Origin: an uncultured Clostridia bacterium
GTDB taxonomy: Bacteria; Bacillota; Clostridia; TANB77; CAG-508
Direction: 5' to 3'
Assembly: GCA_934180065.1 (NCBI GenBank)
Contig: CAKPRA010000002.1
Coordinates: forward strand, 39,374 to 103,373
DNA: 64,000 bases
The position numbers and the translations under genes are program-made. Each line of letters starts with the position of its first letter. Position 1 is the stretch's first letter. The notes beneath the pieces are model-generated. The model was given only the letters and a program-made list of their open reading frames with translations, had not been told where the DNA came from and made no database searches. This document shows positions 7,389 to 16,746 of this stretch, piece after piece.

Positions 7389-7874
7389 TTACAAATCCAA
7401 TTTTATTTCTCTATTACATTCTTCGTATTTTCTGTAAGTTACGCCACAATAATCTAGCATTTTTTTAGATACTATATTTCCATCTGTTCCATTATATTTA
7501 TCTGACTTATATACAATTTCCTTTATTCCAGACTGAATTATTGCTTTTGCACACTCATTACATGGAAATAAATCCACATATATTGTTGCACCTTCAAGAT
7601 TCGAACCCTTATTGTTTAGTATAGCATTTAGCTCAGCATGACATACATATGCATACTTTGTGTGCATAAAATCTCCTTCTCTGTCCCAAGGCATATGTTT
7701 ATCATCATATCCATTTGGAGCTCCATTATATCCTACTGATAATATCTTTTTATCTTTACTAACTATACACGCTCCAACTTGTGTATTAGGGTCTTTACTC
7801 CTTTGTGCTGACAACATTGCAATTCCCATAAAATAAGAATCCCAACCTATGTAATCTTTTCTTTTTTCTTGCAT
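7389..7874 (-). CDS. comEB: dCMP deaminase (ComEB-like)
   Basis: Deaminates dCMP to dUMP, feeding thymidylate synthesis. The cytidine-deaminase zinc site is intact: CHAELNAI (His ligand and catalytic Glu) and PCNECAK (two Cys ligands). The N-terminal part (YFMGIAMLSAQRSKDPNTQVGACIV) is the usual dCMP-deaminase start. At 161 residues it is normal. The name ComEB comes from its B. subtilis homologue; comFC follows closely upstream in the transcript. Confidence 0.93.
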   Translation of the reverse strand: MQEKRKDYIGWDSYFMGIAMLSAQRSKDPNTQVGACIVSKDKKILSVGYNGAPNGYDDKHMPWDREGDFMHTKYAYVCHAELNAILNNKGSNLEGATIYVDLFPCNECAKAIIQSGIKEIVYKSDKYNGTDGNIVSKKMLDYCGVTYRKYEECNREIKLDL

Positions 7875-7936
7875 AATTCTTACTCCTTCTCGTCATTAAA
7901 TTATACATTTATTATAAGTATTTTTATGTATTTTTG

Positions 7937-8596
7937 TCAATCTTTAGCAAGTGTTATTATACCAATTTTATTACAACCTATTTGTGACAAAACTCTTGCA
8001 CATTCATTTACTGTACTACCTGTTGTAAATACATCATCTAATAGTAATACCTTCTTATTTTTTAAACATATATCGCAATTTTTTAATTTATATGCATTTT
8101 TAACATTTTCCACACGCATATCTTTTGATAATGAACTTTGTGGTTTTATATTTTTTACTTTTTCTATTATATTAGTTTGTAATTTTATCTTTTTTATTTT
8201 TTGGGTTATTCCTTTTGCAATCAATTCGCTTTGATTATAACCTCTTCTTCTCTTTCTTTTTTTATGTATTGGGACAGGTATTAATATATCATAACCTTTG
8301 ATATATTCACTTATTTCTTCAGATGATAATATTATTTGTACCCAAGTTCTATACAAATACGATTTATCGTTAAATTTATAATCTATTATTTTTTCTCGTA
8401 TATCACCTTTATACTCATACATCCATAAATGTTCTTCAAAAAATTTATCCTCATATTTTTGTATTTTGTTAATTTGCTTTAATTTCAAATACTCATTACA
8501 ATATTCACACAAGTATGAGTTTGTTATTTCTCCACAAAAACCGCATATCTTTGGAAAAATTAAATCGAGAGCAGTTTCAATTAGATTTTCCTTCAT
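7937..8596 (-). CDS. comFC: ComFC-family phosphoribosyltransferase-like protein
   Basis: A cytosolic protein linked to DNA uptake in competent bacteria. An N-terminal zinc-ribbon pair (CGFCG, CEYC, residues about 18-33) precedes the phosphoribosyltransferase fold. The PRPP loop VLLLDDVFTTGSTVNEC is intact near residue 185, and RRGYNQSELIA matches the ComF flexible loop. Length 219 is typical. It follows recD2 by 39 nt. No comFA is seen nearby. Confidence 0.93.
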   Translation of the reverse strand: MKENLIETALDLIFPKICGFCGEITNSYLCEYCNEYLKLKQINKIQKYEDKFFEEHLWMYEYKGDIREKIIDYKFNDKSYLYRTWVQIILSSEEISEYIKGYDILIPVPIHKKRKRRRGYNQSELIAKGITQKIKKIKLQTNIIEKVKNIKPQSSLSKDMRVENVKNAYKLKNCDICLKNKKVLLLDDVFTTGSTVNECARVLSQIGCNKIGIITLAKD

Positions 8597-8635
8597 AAAA
8601 CCTCCTTAAATTGCCCCCTATATTTATATATTCTT

Positions 8636-10858
8636 TTATATTTTTTTCAACTTATATTCCAACCCCGTATTACGCTTTTTACTATCAACATTATTAATCA
8701 TAAATTCAATAACATTGGAGCTACCAATTACTATAAGAAGTTTCTTTGCCCTTGTCATTCCTGTATATAACAAATTTCTTGTAAGTAGCATTGGTGCAGC
8801 TTGTACAATTGGCATAATAACAACATCAAATTCACTTCCTTGTGCCTTATGTACAGTTATTGCATATGCATGCTCAATTTGGTCAAGTTCAGAATATTGA
8901 TACCATGCATATTTTTCATCATCAAATTTTATCTTAACTCTTTTTTCATTTTCATCAATTTTTATAATTGTTCCAAATTCGCCATTAAAAACTCCTGTAC
9001 CAGTTTCATATTCTCCAATATTTCTTTCCCAAAAAATATCATAATTATTTTTAATTTGCATAACTCGATCACCAGCTCTATATGTTGCACCTAAATTTTG
9101 TTTTTCCGGCTCTCCTGCCTTGCATGGATTTAAGTTTTCTTGCAAAACTCTATTCAGCTCTTTAGTTCCTATTGAACCTTTTTTGGTTGGTGTTATAACT
9201 TGAATATTTTTAAAGAAATCATAATTTCCGTATGTCTGTAATCTTCCACTACATAATGAAATTACTTGTTTTAAAATTTTTTCTGGATTATTTTCTTTTA
9301 TATAGAAAAAATCGTTATTCAAAATTTCTTCTGATTCCTCTTGTTTTATAAAGCTTTTCCCACTATTAACTCTATGTGCATTTAAAATAATTTTGCTTTT
9401 AGCAGCTTGTCTAAAAATTTTGTTTAAAACAATAGTTTTAATCTTTTCGGAATTTATTAAATCAGCTAGTACATTTCCAGGTCCAACAGAAGGTAACTGA
9501 TCAACATCTCCTACTAAAACTAGCTTAGAGCCTTGATATATTGCCTTTAATAAATAATTCATTAAAAAAATGTCTACCATAGAAGTTTCATCAACAATTA
9601 CAACATCCGCATCAATTGGAGCAATATCATAATCATTAAATTTAGAGCCAATTGTTTCTTCTTGTATTTTTCCTATTTCTAATAATCTATGTAATGTTTT
9701 TGCTTCCTCGCCAGTAGTTTCTGTCATTCTTTTTGCAGCTCTTCCAGTAGGAGCACAAAGAGCTGTTTTCTTTTTTTTCATTTTATACAATTCTAGAATG
9801 ACTTTAATAATTGTTGTTTTACCAGTTCCAGGACCACCTGTAATAATACAAACATTATTATCATTAACTGCTTTTATAGCTTCTTTTTGCTTTTCAGATA
9901 AAATAATATCTGTTTTTTCTTCAACAATTGCTAAAGCTTCATTAAAGTCACTTATTTTTTTTATATTTCTAGCCTTATCCAAGGACAATATTTTTTGAAC
10001 TATATTATCCTCTGATTTATAATAAGAGCTTAAATATACCCAATTGTTATCTTCACGCTCTTCTATGAATATGTCACCTTTTACTTTAAGCTCTATCATA
10101 GAATCTTCAATTTCTTCTAATTGTACACCTAAAAGCAATTTTACATAATTATATAATTCATCTTCCAGTACAGTACAATGTCCATTTAGTGTAGCTTTTG
10201 AAAGTGCATATTTTATGGCACATTTTATTCTCTTATCATTATTATGTTCAAACCCTAATTCAAGAGCAACTTTATCAATTAATTTAAAATCAACATTATT
10301 TGCTAAATCTATTAATATATATGGATTAGCCTCAATTTCTTCAATTGCATTTACACCTAATGCTTTATATACATTTTGTGCATTTTGAACACCTATGCCA
10401 AATTTCTCAAGAAATCCCACAATCTGCCATAATTCCCAATTTTCATTAAACTGATCTGATATTTCAATAGCACGATCTTTAGTAATTCCTCGGACCTCAG
10501 ATAATCTTGATGGCTCATATTTTAAAACATGCAATGTTTCATCTCCAAATTTTTGTGTAATTCTTTTAGCAATTGCCGGACCGATTCCCTTAATCATACC
10601 ATTTGAAAGATATCGCTCTAGACTAGCAGCTGTTTCAGGCATGATTTTTTCAAAAGTATCAATCTTAAATTGCCTACCGTAATCTTGATGTGTAACAAAT
10701 TTGCCAATTAATTTTAAGTTATCACCAATTGATATAAAAGGCAAATATCCAACTACAGTAAGCTCTTCATCATCTGTATCAATTATTCCTATTGTATATC
10801 CATTTACATCATTTTGGAATATTATTTCTTTAAGCTCTCCTTTAATTTCCACTGTCAT
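8636..10858 (-). CDS. recD2: ATP-dependent RecD2-like DNA helicase
   Basis: A 5'-3' superfamily 1B helicase. The N-terminal region carries helix-hairpin-helix elements (GMIKGIGPAIAKRITQKFG and LSEVRGITKDRA). The core shows Walker A TGGPGTGKTT, Walker B VIVDETSMVD, the APTGRAAKRM motif Ia and the C-terminal AYAITVHKAQGSEFD and YTGMTRAKK motifs. The 740-residue length matches the RecD2/TraA clade, which lacks RecBC partners and acts in replication-fork repair. Confidence 0.95.
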   Translation of the reverse strand: MTVEIKGELKEIIFQNDVNGYTIGIIDTDDEELTVVGYLPFISIGDNLKLIGKFVTHQDYGRQFKIDTFEKIMPETAASLERYLSNGMIKGIGPAIAKRITQKFGDETLHVLKYEPSRLSEVRGITKDRAIEISDQFNENWELWQIVGFLEKFGIGVQNAQNVYKALGVNAIEEIEANPYILIDLANNVDFKLIDKVALELGFEHNNDKRIKCAIKYALSKATLNGHCTVLEDELYNYVKLLLGVQLEEIEDSMIELKVKGDIFIEEREDNNWVYLSSYYKSEDNIVQKILSLDKARNIKKISDFNEALAIVEEKTDIILSEKQKEAIKAVNDNNVCIITGGPGTGKTTIIKVILELYKMKKKKTALCAPTGRAAKRMTETTGEEAKTLHRLLEIGKIQEETIGSKFNDYDIAPIDADVVIVDETSMVDIFLMNYLLKAIYQGSKLVLVGDVDQLPSVGPGNVLADLINSEKIKTIVLNKIFRQAAKSKIILNAHRVNSGKSFIKQEESEEILNNDFFYIKENNPEKILKQVISLCSGRLQTYGNYDFFKNIQVITPTKKGSIGTKELNRVLQENLNPCKAGEPEKQNLGATYRAGDRVMQIKNNYDIFWERNIGEYETGTGVFNGEFGTIIKIDENEKRVKIKFDDEKYAWYQYSELDQIEHAYAITVHKAQGSEFDVVIMPIVQAAPMLLTRNLLYTGMTRAKKLLIVIGSSNVIEFMINNVDSKKRNTGLEYKLKKI

Positions 10859-10986
10859 ATTCCTCGTTTCTTTTCAATCTTTTATTAATAAAATTATATT
10901 TCATAAATTACTGTAATGATTTATTATAATTTATAATCTAACATATTTTTCAATTAGTTTATCATATAGAGATTTATAATTCAATA

Positions 10987-11334
10987 TTAATCCAAATTGT
11001 CTAATTTTTTCTTACATTCATCCCATTCAATTAATTTTATTTCTTGATAATCTTTTGAAAACATTTCTAAAATAGCCTTTGTATTATCAATAGAATCTAA
11101 ATCTGTAACAATAATATTTTTTAAGTAGTCTTCTTTTCCATATAAAATCTTAAAAATAACTGATCTCAAAAATCCCTCGATTTGTTGCTCTTGATTTTTA
11201 GCAGCAACAATTACAAAAATTCCATTTGATTCGATTCTTTTATGTACAAATTGGCTCTTAATAATTTTAATAATATCAAATAAGCCATATAGAGCTAATG
11301 TCCATAAAGCACAATTTAAAATAAATTCAATCAT
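10987..11334 (-). CDS. Small membrane-anchored protein resembling half of a GT-A glycosyltransferase fold
   Basis: Not recognised with certainty. A hydrophobic N-terminal segment (about 1-22) is followed by a Rossmann-like pattern: strand FVIVAAKNQEQQIEGFL, then NIIVTDLDSIDNTKAIL, with an Asp-rich turn where family-2 glycosyltransferases have the DxSxDxT nucleotide-sugar loop. At 115 residues it stops far short of an acceptor-binding half. It lies upstream of recD2 in the same direction, 85 nt after the rplQ end, behind the rplQ terminator. Confidence 0.6.
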   Translation of the reverse strand: MIEFILNCALWTLALYGLFDIIKIIKSQFVHKRIESNGIFVIVAAKNQEQQIEGFLRSVIFKILYGKEDYLKNIIVTDLDSIDNTKAILEMFSKDYQEIKLIEWDECKKKLDNLD

Positions 11335-11367
11335 ATAATAATCACCTAATATTATTATATGAAAATC

Positions 11368-11414
11368 ACAAAAAAATAGTTAGGAAAAATATTTGTATTC
11401 CCCCTAACTATTTT
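11368..11414 (-). terminator. Terminator of the ribosomal-protein superoperon
   Basis: Downstream of rplQ on the minus strand: AAAATAGTTAGG (11403-11414) pairs with CCTAACTATTTT (11373-11384) and is followed by a run of U. It is a classical rho-independent terminator six nt after the rplQ stop. Confidence 0.9.
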
Positions 11415-11419
11415 ACATA

Positions 11420-11944
11420 TTAAACTAATTTTAATATAGCCACTTCAGCTGCATCTCCTCTACGTTGTCCAACTTTGATTATACTTGTATAACCACCTTG
11501 TCTTCCTTCGTATTTTGGAGCTATTTCATTAAATAACTTAGCAGTTAAATCTACAGGATTTCCTTCTTCATCTTTAACTTTATTTAAAGATTTAATCATT
11601 GTTCTTCTTGCATTTAATCTTGAAGGCATATCTTTTTGTTTCTTTTCTGTAGTTTCTTCTTTAACTACTTTTAAAAATTCTTTTCCATTTTTGCTTTTTA
11701 CTAATTCAGTAACTTTATTACCATTACTATCTATTTTAGCTTTTACAACTTTTTTATCAACTGTTTCAAAATTGTCTTTTTCTCTTATAGCTAAGGCAAT
11801 TAATTTTTCAGCAATTGATTGAACTTCTTTAGCTCTTGCAGCTGTAGTTTTTATTTGACCATGTAATAATAAATCTGTTACTTGAGTTTTAAGCATTGCT
11901 AATCTTATATCTGTTGTTTTTCCCAATTTTCTATTTGTAGCCAC
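11420..11944 (-). CDS. rplQ: 50S ribosomal protein L17 with an internal insertion
   Basis: L17 lies near the peptide exit tunnel. The N-terminal block RKLGKTTDIRLAMLKTQVTDLL and C-terminal block YEGRQGGYTSIIKVGQRRGDAAEVAI are canonical. The usual bacterial length is about 112-127 residues; this protein has 174. The extra residues are a Lys/Glu/Val-rich insertion at about 56-107, where other L17s have a short turn. The start codon is GTG, with AGGAGG 10 nt upstream. Last gene of the superoperon. Confidence 0.95.
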   Translation of the reverse strand: MATNRKLGKTTDIRLAMLKTQVTDLLLHGQIKTTAARAKEVQSIAEKLIALAIREKDNFETVDKKVVKAKIDSNGNKVTELVKSKNGKEFLKVVKEETTEKKQKDMPSRLNARRTMIKSLNKVKDEEGNPVDLTAKLFNEIAPKYEGRQGGYTSIIKVGQRRGDAAEVAILKLV

Positions 11945-11971
11945 TTTTACAAGTCCTCCTTTTTTCTATTA

Positions 11972-12919
11972 TTAATCATCTTCTCTAGCGAAATCTAAAC
12001 CTAAAGCATGTAATTTATTTGTTACTTCATCTAATGATTTCTTACCTAGATTTCTAACTTTCATCATATCAGATTCTGTTTTATTTGCTAAATCTTCAAC
12101 TGTAGCAATATTTGCTCTTTTTAAACAATTGAAAGATCTTACAGATAATTCTAAATCTTCTATTGACATTTCCAATACTTTTTCTTTCTTAGATTCTTCT
12201 TTTTCTACCATTACTTTAGTATTCTTTGTAGCTTCTGATAAATCTATGAATAATTCTAAATGTCCAGTCATTACTTTTGCAGCTAAACTTAATGCTTCAT
12301 ATGGTTTTAAACTTCCATCAGTCCAAACTTCTATTGTAAGTTTATCATAATCAACCATTTGTCCAACTCTAGTATTTTCAACTGCGTAATTAACTTTCTT
12401 TACTGGTGTGTAGATAGAATCAATTGGAAGTAATCCTAAAGGTTGATCATCTTTTTTATTTTTTTCAGCAGTATTGTATCCTCTACCCATATCTGCTGTT
12501 AATTCCATAACTAATGATCCTCCTTCTGAAACAGTTGCAATATGTAAATCTGGATTTAATATTTCTACTGTTCCATCAGTGATAATATCACCTGCTTTTA
12601 CTTCTCCTTCTCCTTTAAAGTTAATTCTTAGAGTCTTTTCTTCATTTTGATCTAATTTTAATCTTACACTTTTTAGATTAACTATTATCTCTGGTACATC
12701 TTCTACTACATTTGGTATTGTAGAAAATTCATGTTGAACACCTTCAATTTTAACACCAGTTATTGCACTTCCTGGTAATGAAGAAAGTAATATTCTTCTT
12801 AATGAATTTCCTATAGTTATGCCATAACCACGCTCTAATGGTTCACAAACAAACTTAGCATAATTACTATCATTATCTATCTCTAAGCATTTAATATTTG
12901 GCTTTTCAAATTCTATCAT
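11972..12919 (-). CDS. rpoA: RNA polymerase alpha subunit
   Basis: Core RNA polymerase subunit that dimerises through the N-terminal domain (ERGYGITIGNSLRRILLSSLPG, residues about 29-50) and contacts UP elements and activators through the C-terminal domain (LELSVRSFNCLKRANIATVEDLA onward, helix-hairpin-helix). Length 315 is normal. AGGAGGT precedes the ATG. It sits between rpsD and rplQ, the conserved alpha-operon order. Confidence 0.98.
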   Translation of the reverse strand: MIEFEKPNIKCLEIDNDSNYAKFVCEPLERGYGITIGNSLRRILLSSLPGSAITGVKIEGVQHEFSTIPNVVEDVPEIIVNLKSVRLKLDQNEEKTLRINFKGEGEVKAGDIITDGTVEILNPDLHIATVSEGGSLVMELTADMGRGYNTAEKNKKDDQPLGLLPIDSIYTPVKKVNYAVENTRVGQMVDYDKLTIEVWTDGSLKPYEALSLAAKVMTGHLELFIDLSEATKNTKVMVEKEESKKEKVLEMSIEDLELSVRSFNCLKRANIATVEDLANKTESDMMKVRNLGKKSLDEVTNKLHALGLDFAREDD

Positions 12920-13017
12920 TTTTACCTCCTAATATAAGAAGTGAGATTTTCTTTCTACACTTTAAAATAAATTCTAATATAAACTTTTTAATAAATATAG
13001 CATTATTGCTAGTATTA

Positions 13018-13644
13018 TTATTTTGAGTAAAGCTCTACTATTAAATGTTCTTCTACTGGTAAGTCTATTTCGTCTCTTGCAACTACAGCTAATACTTTAC
13101 CACTTAATTTCTCAGCATCTTTTTCTAACCAAGCTGGTACTGGTTTTGAAGCATTTTCTTCAACACTTAGTTTTATAGCACCATTATCTTTTCTTATTTC
13201 TCTAACAGCAACTATATCTCCTGGTTTAACTAAATATGATGGTATATCAACTTTATGTCCATTTACTTCAAATGCTCCATGTGTTACTTGCATTCTAGCT
13301 TGAGCTCTTGAACTTGCAAATCCTAATCTATATACAACATTATCTAATCTGCTTTCTAATATTTGTAGTAATACTTCACCTGTTTTTCCTTTGCTACTTG
13401 AAGCCATTTGGAAATATTTTCTAAATTGTTTTTCTCCTACTCCATAAAAAGCTTTTGTTTTTTGTTTTTCTCTTAACTGAGTTCCATATTCAGAAAGTTT
13501 CTTCTTTTTTTGTCCATTTTGTCCTGGAGCATAATTTCTTCTTGAAATACTGCATTTATCAGAATAACATCTTGAACCTTTTAAGAATAACTTTTGTCCT
13601 TCTCTACGGCAAATACGACATTGCTCATCTTTATATCTTGCCAT
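13018..13644 (-). CDS. rpsD: 30S ribosomal protein S4, zinc-binding form
   Basis: Primary 16S rRNA binder and 30S assembly initiator. The N-terminus carries a four-cysteine zinc motif (CRICRREG then CYSDKC), the C+ form. The S4 RNA-binding domain is at about 95-155 (LDNVVYRLGFASSRAQARMQV). Length 208 is normal. Located between rpsK and rpoA. In other bacteria S4 represses its own operon. Confidence 0.97.
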   Translation of the reverse strand: MARYKDEQCRICRREGQKLFLKGSRCYSDKCSISRRNYAPGQNGQKKKKLSEYGTQLREKQKTKAFYGVGEKQFRKYFQMASSSKGKTGEVLLQILESRLDNVVYRLGFASSRAQARMQVTHGAFEVNGHKVDIPSYLVKPGDIVAVREIRKDNGAIKLSVEENASKPVPAWLEKDAEKLSGKVLAVVARDEIDLPVEEHLIVELYSK

Positions 13645-13674
13645 TTTTTATTTCACCTTCCTTATTATATTTAA

Positions 13675-14073
13675 TTATACACGACGTCTTTTTGGTGGTC
13701 TGCAACCATTATGTGGTATTGGTGTTACATCTTTAATACTGCTTATTTCTAACCCTGCTGCTTGTAACGATCTTATAGCAGCTTCACGACCAGAACCTGG
13801 TCCTTTTACAAATACTTCTACTGATTTTAATCCATGCTCCATAGCTGCTTTAGCTGCTGTTTCAGCTGCTTCGCTAGCTGCGAATGGAGTACTTTTTCTA
13901 GATCCTTTGAATCCTAATTCTCCAGCACTTGCCCAAGAAATAGCATTTCCTTGAACATCTGTAATTGTAACGATTGTATTATTAAAGCTAGAATGAATAT
14001 GAGCCATACCTTTTTCGATATTTTTTCTATCTCTTCTTCTAGTTACTTTTTTTGTTACATTCTTTGTAGCCAT
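13675..14073 (-). CDS. rpsK: 30S ribosomal protein S11
   Basis: Lies in the 30S platform near the E-site mRNA path. Typical sequences include GMAHIHSSFNNTIVTITD, KGSRKSTPFAASEAAETAAK and PHNGCRPPKRRRV at the C-terminus. 132 residues, normal length. AAGGAGGT ribosome binding site. It starts 25 nt after rpsM ends. Confidence 0.98.
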   Translation of the reverse strand: MATKNVTKKVTRRRDRKNIEKGMAHIHSSFNNTIVTITDVQGNAISWASAGELGFKGSRKSTPFAASEAAETAAKAAMEHGLKSVEVFVKGPGSGREAAIRSLQAAGLEISSIKDVTPIPHNGCRPPKRRRV

Positions 14074-14098
14074 TTAAGTTTTACCTCCTTAATTAATC

Positions 14099-14467
14099 TT
14101 ATTTAGATTTGCTTTTACTTACTAATTTTCTAGGTCCTTTTCTTGTACGGGCATTTGTTTTTGTTCTTTGTCCTCTTACTGGAAGACCTCTTCTATGTCT
14201 TAGTCCTCTATAGCAACCGATTTCTGTAAGTCTTTTGATATTTAGAGCAACTTCTCTACGTAAGTCTCCTTCAACAACATAACCTTCCATAGCATTTCTT
14301 ATTGCTTGTTCTTGTTCGTCTGTTAAATCTTTAACTCTAGTATCTGGATTTACACCAGCATTTGCTAATATTTTTTGAGAACTTGATAAACCTATTCCAT
14401 ATATATATGTTAATCCTATTTCAATTCTTTTTTCTCTAGGTAAATCTACTCCTGATATACGAGCCAT
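14099..14467 (-). CDS. rpsM: 30S ribosomal protein S13
   Basis: 30S head protein that forms the B1 bridges and touches the P-site tRNA. Signature ARISGVDLPREKRIEIGLTYIYGIG at the start, a helix-two-turn-helix, and a basic tail (RGLPVRGQRTKTNARTRKGPRK). 122 residues. GGAGGTG ribosome binding site. Separated from rpmJ by about 206 nt of non-coding sequence. Confidence 0.98.
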   Translation of the reverse strand: MARISGVDLPREKRIEIGLTYIYGIGLSSSQKILANAGVNPDTRVKDLTDEQEQAIRNAMEGYVVEGDLRREVALNIKRLTEIGCYRGLRHRRGLPVRGQRTKTNARTRKGPRKLVSKSKSK

Positions 14468-14545
14468 TATTTTTGCACCTCCAAAATTTTCTTTTAATTT
14501 TACTTTTTATTGTTTGTGTTTTAATTAATATTAAAGGTGAAATGC

Positions 14546-14654
14546 ACTAAGTTATAAATAATTGGATTGTAATTATACTTAGTCTTTAATATCTCCATAA
14601 AACTATATATATTAACATAAATCTAAAACTTTCAGCCGCTTTTCTAGATTTATG
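14546..14654 (-). other. Non-coding spacer between rpmJ and rpsM with two inverted repeats
   Basis: The 206-nt gap 14468-14673 is unusually long for this operon. It holds one imperfect inverted repeat (ACTAAGT arms, 14546-14583) and one better one (CATAAATCT/AGATTTATG arms, 14616-14654). Neither is followed by a convincing U-run. They could be processing or regulatory structures, or a site of internal initiation. No gene is seen here. Confidence 0.4.
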
Positions 14655-14673
14655 CAAATACCATTTTTTTCAA

Positions 14674-14787
14674 TTATCCTTGTCTTTGTTTATGTTTAGG
14701 ATTTTCACAAATAACTCTTATTACACCTTTTCTTTTGATTACTTTGCATTTTTCGCAAATTGGTTTTACTGATGGTCTAACTTTCAT
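14674..14787 (-). CDS. rpmJ: 50S ribosomal protein L36, zinc-binding form
   Basis: The 37-residue protein reads MKVRPSVKPICEKCKVI and ends with NPKHKQRQG. The zinc ligands are Cys11, Cys14, Cys27 and His32 (CxxC, C, H), so it is the C+ form. It binds 23S rRNA domains in the 50S. AGGAGGTG lies 5 nt upstream of the ATG. It sits between infA and rpsM as in most Firmicutes. Confidence 0.96.
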   Translation of the reverse strand: MKVRPSVKPICEKCKVIKRKGVIRVICENPKHKQRQG

Positions 14788-14847
14788 TTCTACACCTCCT
14801 GAATATTTAGTTTAATATATTAATTGATTGGGTATCAATCAGATATT

Positions 14848-15066
14848 TTACTTTGCTCTCCATGTAATTCTTCCTCTTGTCAAATCATATGGTGAAAGTT
14901 CAACTTTTACTTTATCTCCTGGAAGAATTTTTATATAATTCATTCTTAATTTTCCAGAAATATGTGCTAGAATTTGATGTCCATTTTCAAGCTCAACTTT
15001 GAAATTAGTATTTGGTAATGTTTCAACAACAGTTCCTTCTACTTCAATAACATCTTCTTTTGCCAT
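14848..15066 (-). CDS. infA: Translation initiation factor IF-1
   Basis: OB-fold protein that blocks the 30S A site during initiation. Starting at MAKEDVIEVEGTVVETLPN, with HISGKLRMNYIKILPGDKVKVELSPYDLTRGRITWR, it is a textbook IF-1 of 72 residues. I placed the start at 15066 because GGAGGT lies 5 nt before it; an upstream in-frame ATG at 15078 would add four non-family residues and lies within that ribosome binding site. Confidence 0.97.
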   Translation of the reverse strand: MAKEDVIEVEGTVVETLPNTNFKVELENGHQILAHISGKLRMNYIKILPGDKVKVELSPYDLTRGRITWRAK

Positions 15067-15135
15067 TTCTACCTCCATTTTTCTTTCTTTTTAATTGCTT
15101 ATTTTAATTAATAGCTTTTATAGTATATAACAAAT

Positions 15136-15909
15136 TTATACTAATGTCAATATTTCAGGCTCTTTTTCTGTAATTAAAATTGTATTTTCATAATGTGCTG
15201 TTGGTGAACCATCCTCGGAAATGATTGTCCATCCATCATCAAGCTCTAAAATATCTGGACTTCCCATTATTACCATTGGTTCAATTGCTAGAGTCATACC
15301 AGGTTCAATCCTTGGTCCTTTTCCAGCTTTTCCATAATTTGGAATTCCTGGATCTTCATGCATTGATCTTCCTATTCCATGTCCTTGAAATTCTCTTACA
15401 ACAGAATATCCGTTTTTTTCTACAAATTCTTGAATTGCGTGTCCTATATCTCCAATTCTATTTCCCTTTTTTGCATATTTAATTCCTTCAAAAAAAGCTT
15501 GTCTTGTTATTTCAACTAATCTCTCATCTTCTTTATTTTTAGCTTTTCCCACAATGAAAGTTCTAGCCGCATCGCCATTAAATCCATTTTTTAATAGGAC
15601 CGTATCAATACTTACTATATCTCCCTCTTTTAGTATTGCCCTTTTTGATGGAATTCCATGAATTACTTCATCATTTATTGAGGCACATATAGAGCATGGA
15701 AAAGGTGGAACACCTTTTATTCCTGGATTATATCCTTTTTGTGCTGGTAATGCTCCATGCTCTCTCATGAAATTTTCTGCTATTTTATCTAACTCATATG
15801 TAGAAATTCCTGGCTTTATATGTTTTTCTAATTCCTTATACATAAGACCTGTTAATTTACAAACTTCTCTCATTAATTCAATTTCACTTTTTGATTTTAT
15901 AGTTATCAT
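15136..15909 (-). CDS. map: Methionine aminopeptidase, type I
   Basis: Removes the initiator Met from nascent proteins. All five metal ligands can be read: Asp in VSIDTV, Asp in NGDAARTF, His in GHGIGRSMHEDP, Glu in LAIEPM and Glu in AHYENTILIT. The last is usually followed by His; here it is Asn. Length 257 is normal and there is no N-terminal zinc finger. Located between adk and infA as usual. AAGGAAG ribosome binding site. Confidence 0.96.
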   Translation of the reverse strand: MITIKSKSEIELMREVCKLTGLMYKELEKHIKPGISTYELDKIAENFMREHGALPAQKGYNPGIKGVPPFPCSICASINDEVIHGIPSKRAILKEGDIVSIDTVLLKNGFNGDAARTFIVGKAKNKEDERLVEITRQAFFEGIKYAKKGNRIGDIGHAIQEFVEKNGYSVVREFQGHGIGRSMHEDPGIPNYGKAGKGPRIEPGMTLAIEPMVIMGSPDILELDDGWTIISEDGSPTAHYENTILITEKEPEILTLV

Positions 15910-15949
15910 TTTTAATTACTTCCTTCTATAATTTTCAAAAACTATAATT

Positions 15950-16612
15950 TTATTTACTTTTTATAAATTCTACCATTTCTTTTGCAACTGTATCACCCAT
16001 TCTATTTATAGCAATACTTATAGTTTCTGTTTTTAATACTCCTTTTTTATTATAATATTCTACTAAAGGGCTTGTTTTTTCTTCATAAATCTCTAATCTT
16101 CTTTTTATAGCTTCTGGGTTAGAATCATCCTGCCTTTGAATAAGATTTTCACCACAATTATCACAAATTCCCTCAATCTTTGGTGGATGTAATTTTGTAT
16201 TATATGTAGCTTTGCATTTTGGACAAACTCTTCTTGTTAGCATTCTATCTATTATTTCATCTCTTGGAGTAGTTAAATTAATAACTAAATCAACTTTTTT
16301 TCCTTTTTCAGATAATATTTTATCTAATTTTTCAGCTTGCTCTATAGTTCTTGGAAAACCATCTAATATTGCTCCATTTTTTGCATCATCTTCAGACAAT
16401 CTATTTATTATCATTGGTACAGTAATCTCATCTGGTACTAAATTTCCTTGTGAAATATATTTATCAGCTTCAATTCCAAGCTCTGTCTTTTCTTTAATAT
16501 TTTGTCTAAAAATGTCGCCTGTTGAGATTTGTGGATAATTTGTTTCTTTGCTTATTAATCCTGCTACAGTTCCTTTTCCTGTACCTTGTGCTCCTAACAT
16601 TATTATGTACAT
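15950..16612 (-). CDS. adk: Adenylate kinase, zinc-LID form
   Basis: Interconverts ATP + AMP and 2 ADP. The P-loop is GAQGTGKGT (the family usually has GPPGAGKGT), followed by the NMP-binding DGFPRTIEQAE. The LID carries four cysteines (CPKC and CDNC, about 126-150), a structural zinc site. Length 220 is normal. AAGGAGG lies just upstream. The 205-nt gap from secY contains a terminator-like hairpin, so adk may have its own promoter. Confidence 0.96.
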   Translation of the reverse strand: MYIIMLGAQGTGKGTVAGLISKETNYPQISTGDIFRQNIKEKTELGIEADKYISQGNLVPDEITVPMIINRLSEDDAKNGAILDGFPRTIEQAEKLDKILSEKGKKVDLVINLTTPRDEIIDRMLTRRVCPKCKATYNTKLHPPKIEGICDNCGENLIQRQDDSNPEAIKRRLEIYEEKTSPLVEYYNKKGVLKTETISIAINRMGDTVAKEMVEFIKSK

Positions 16613-16746
16613 AAATGATTCCTCCTTATATTAATTGATTTTAATGTTTTCAATTATATTATATGATGAATTTTTTAAATTTCCCATAATATAATTTCTT
16701 AAATAATTAATATTATAAAATATTAATTATTTAAAAAATCATATAT

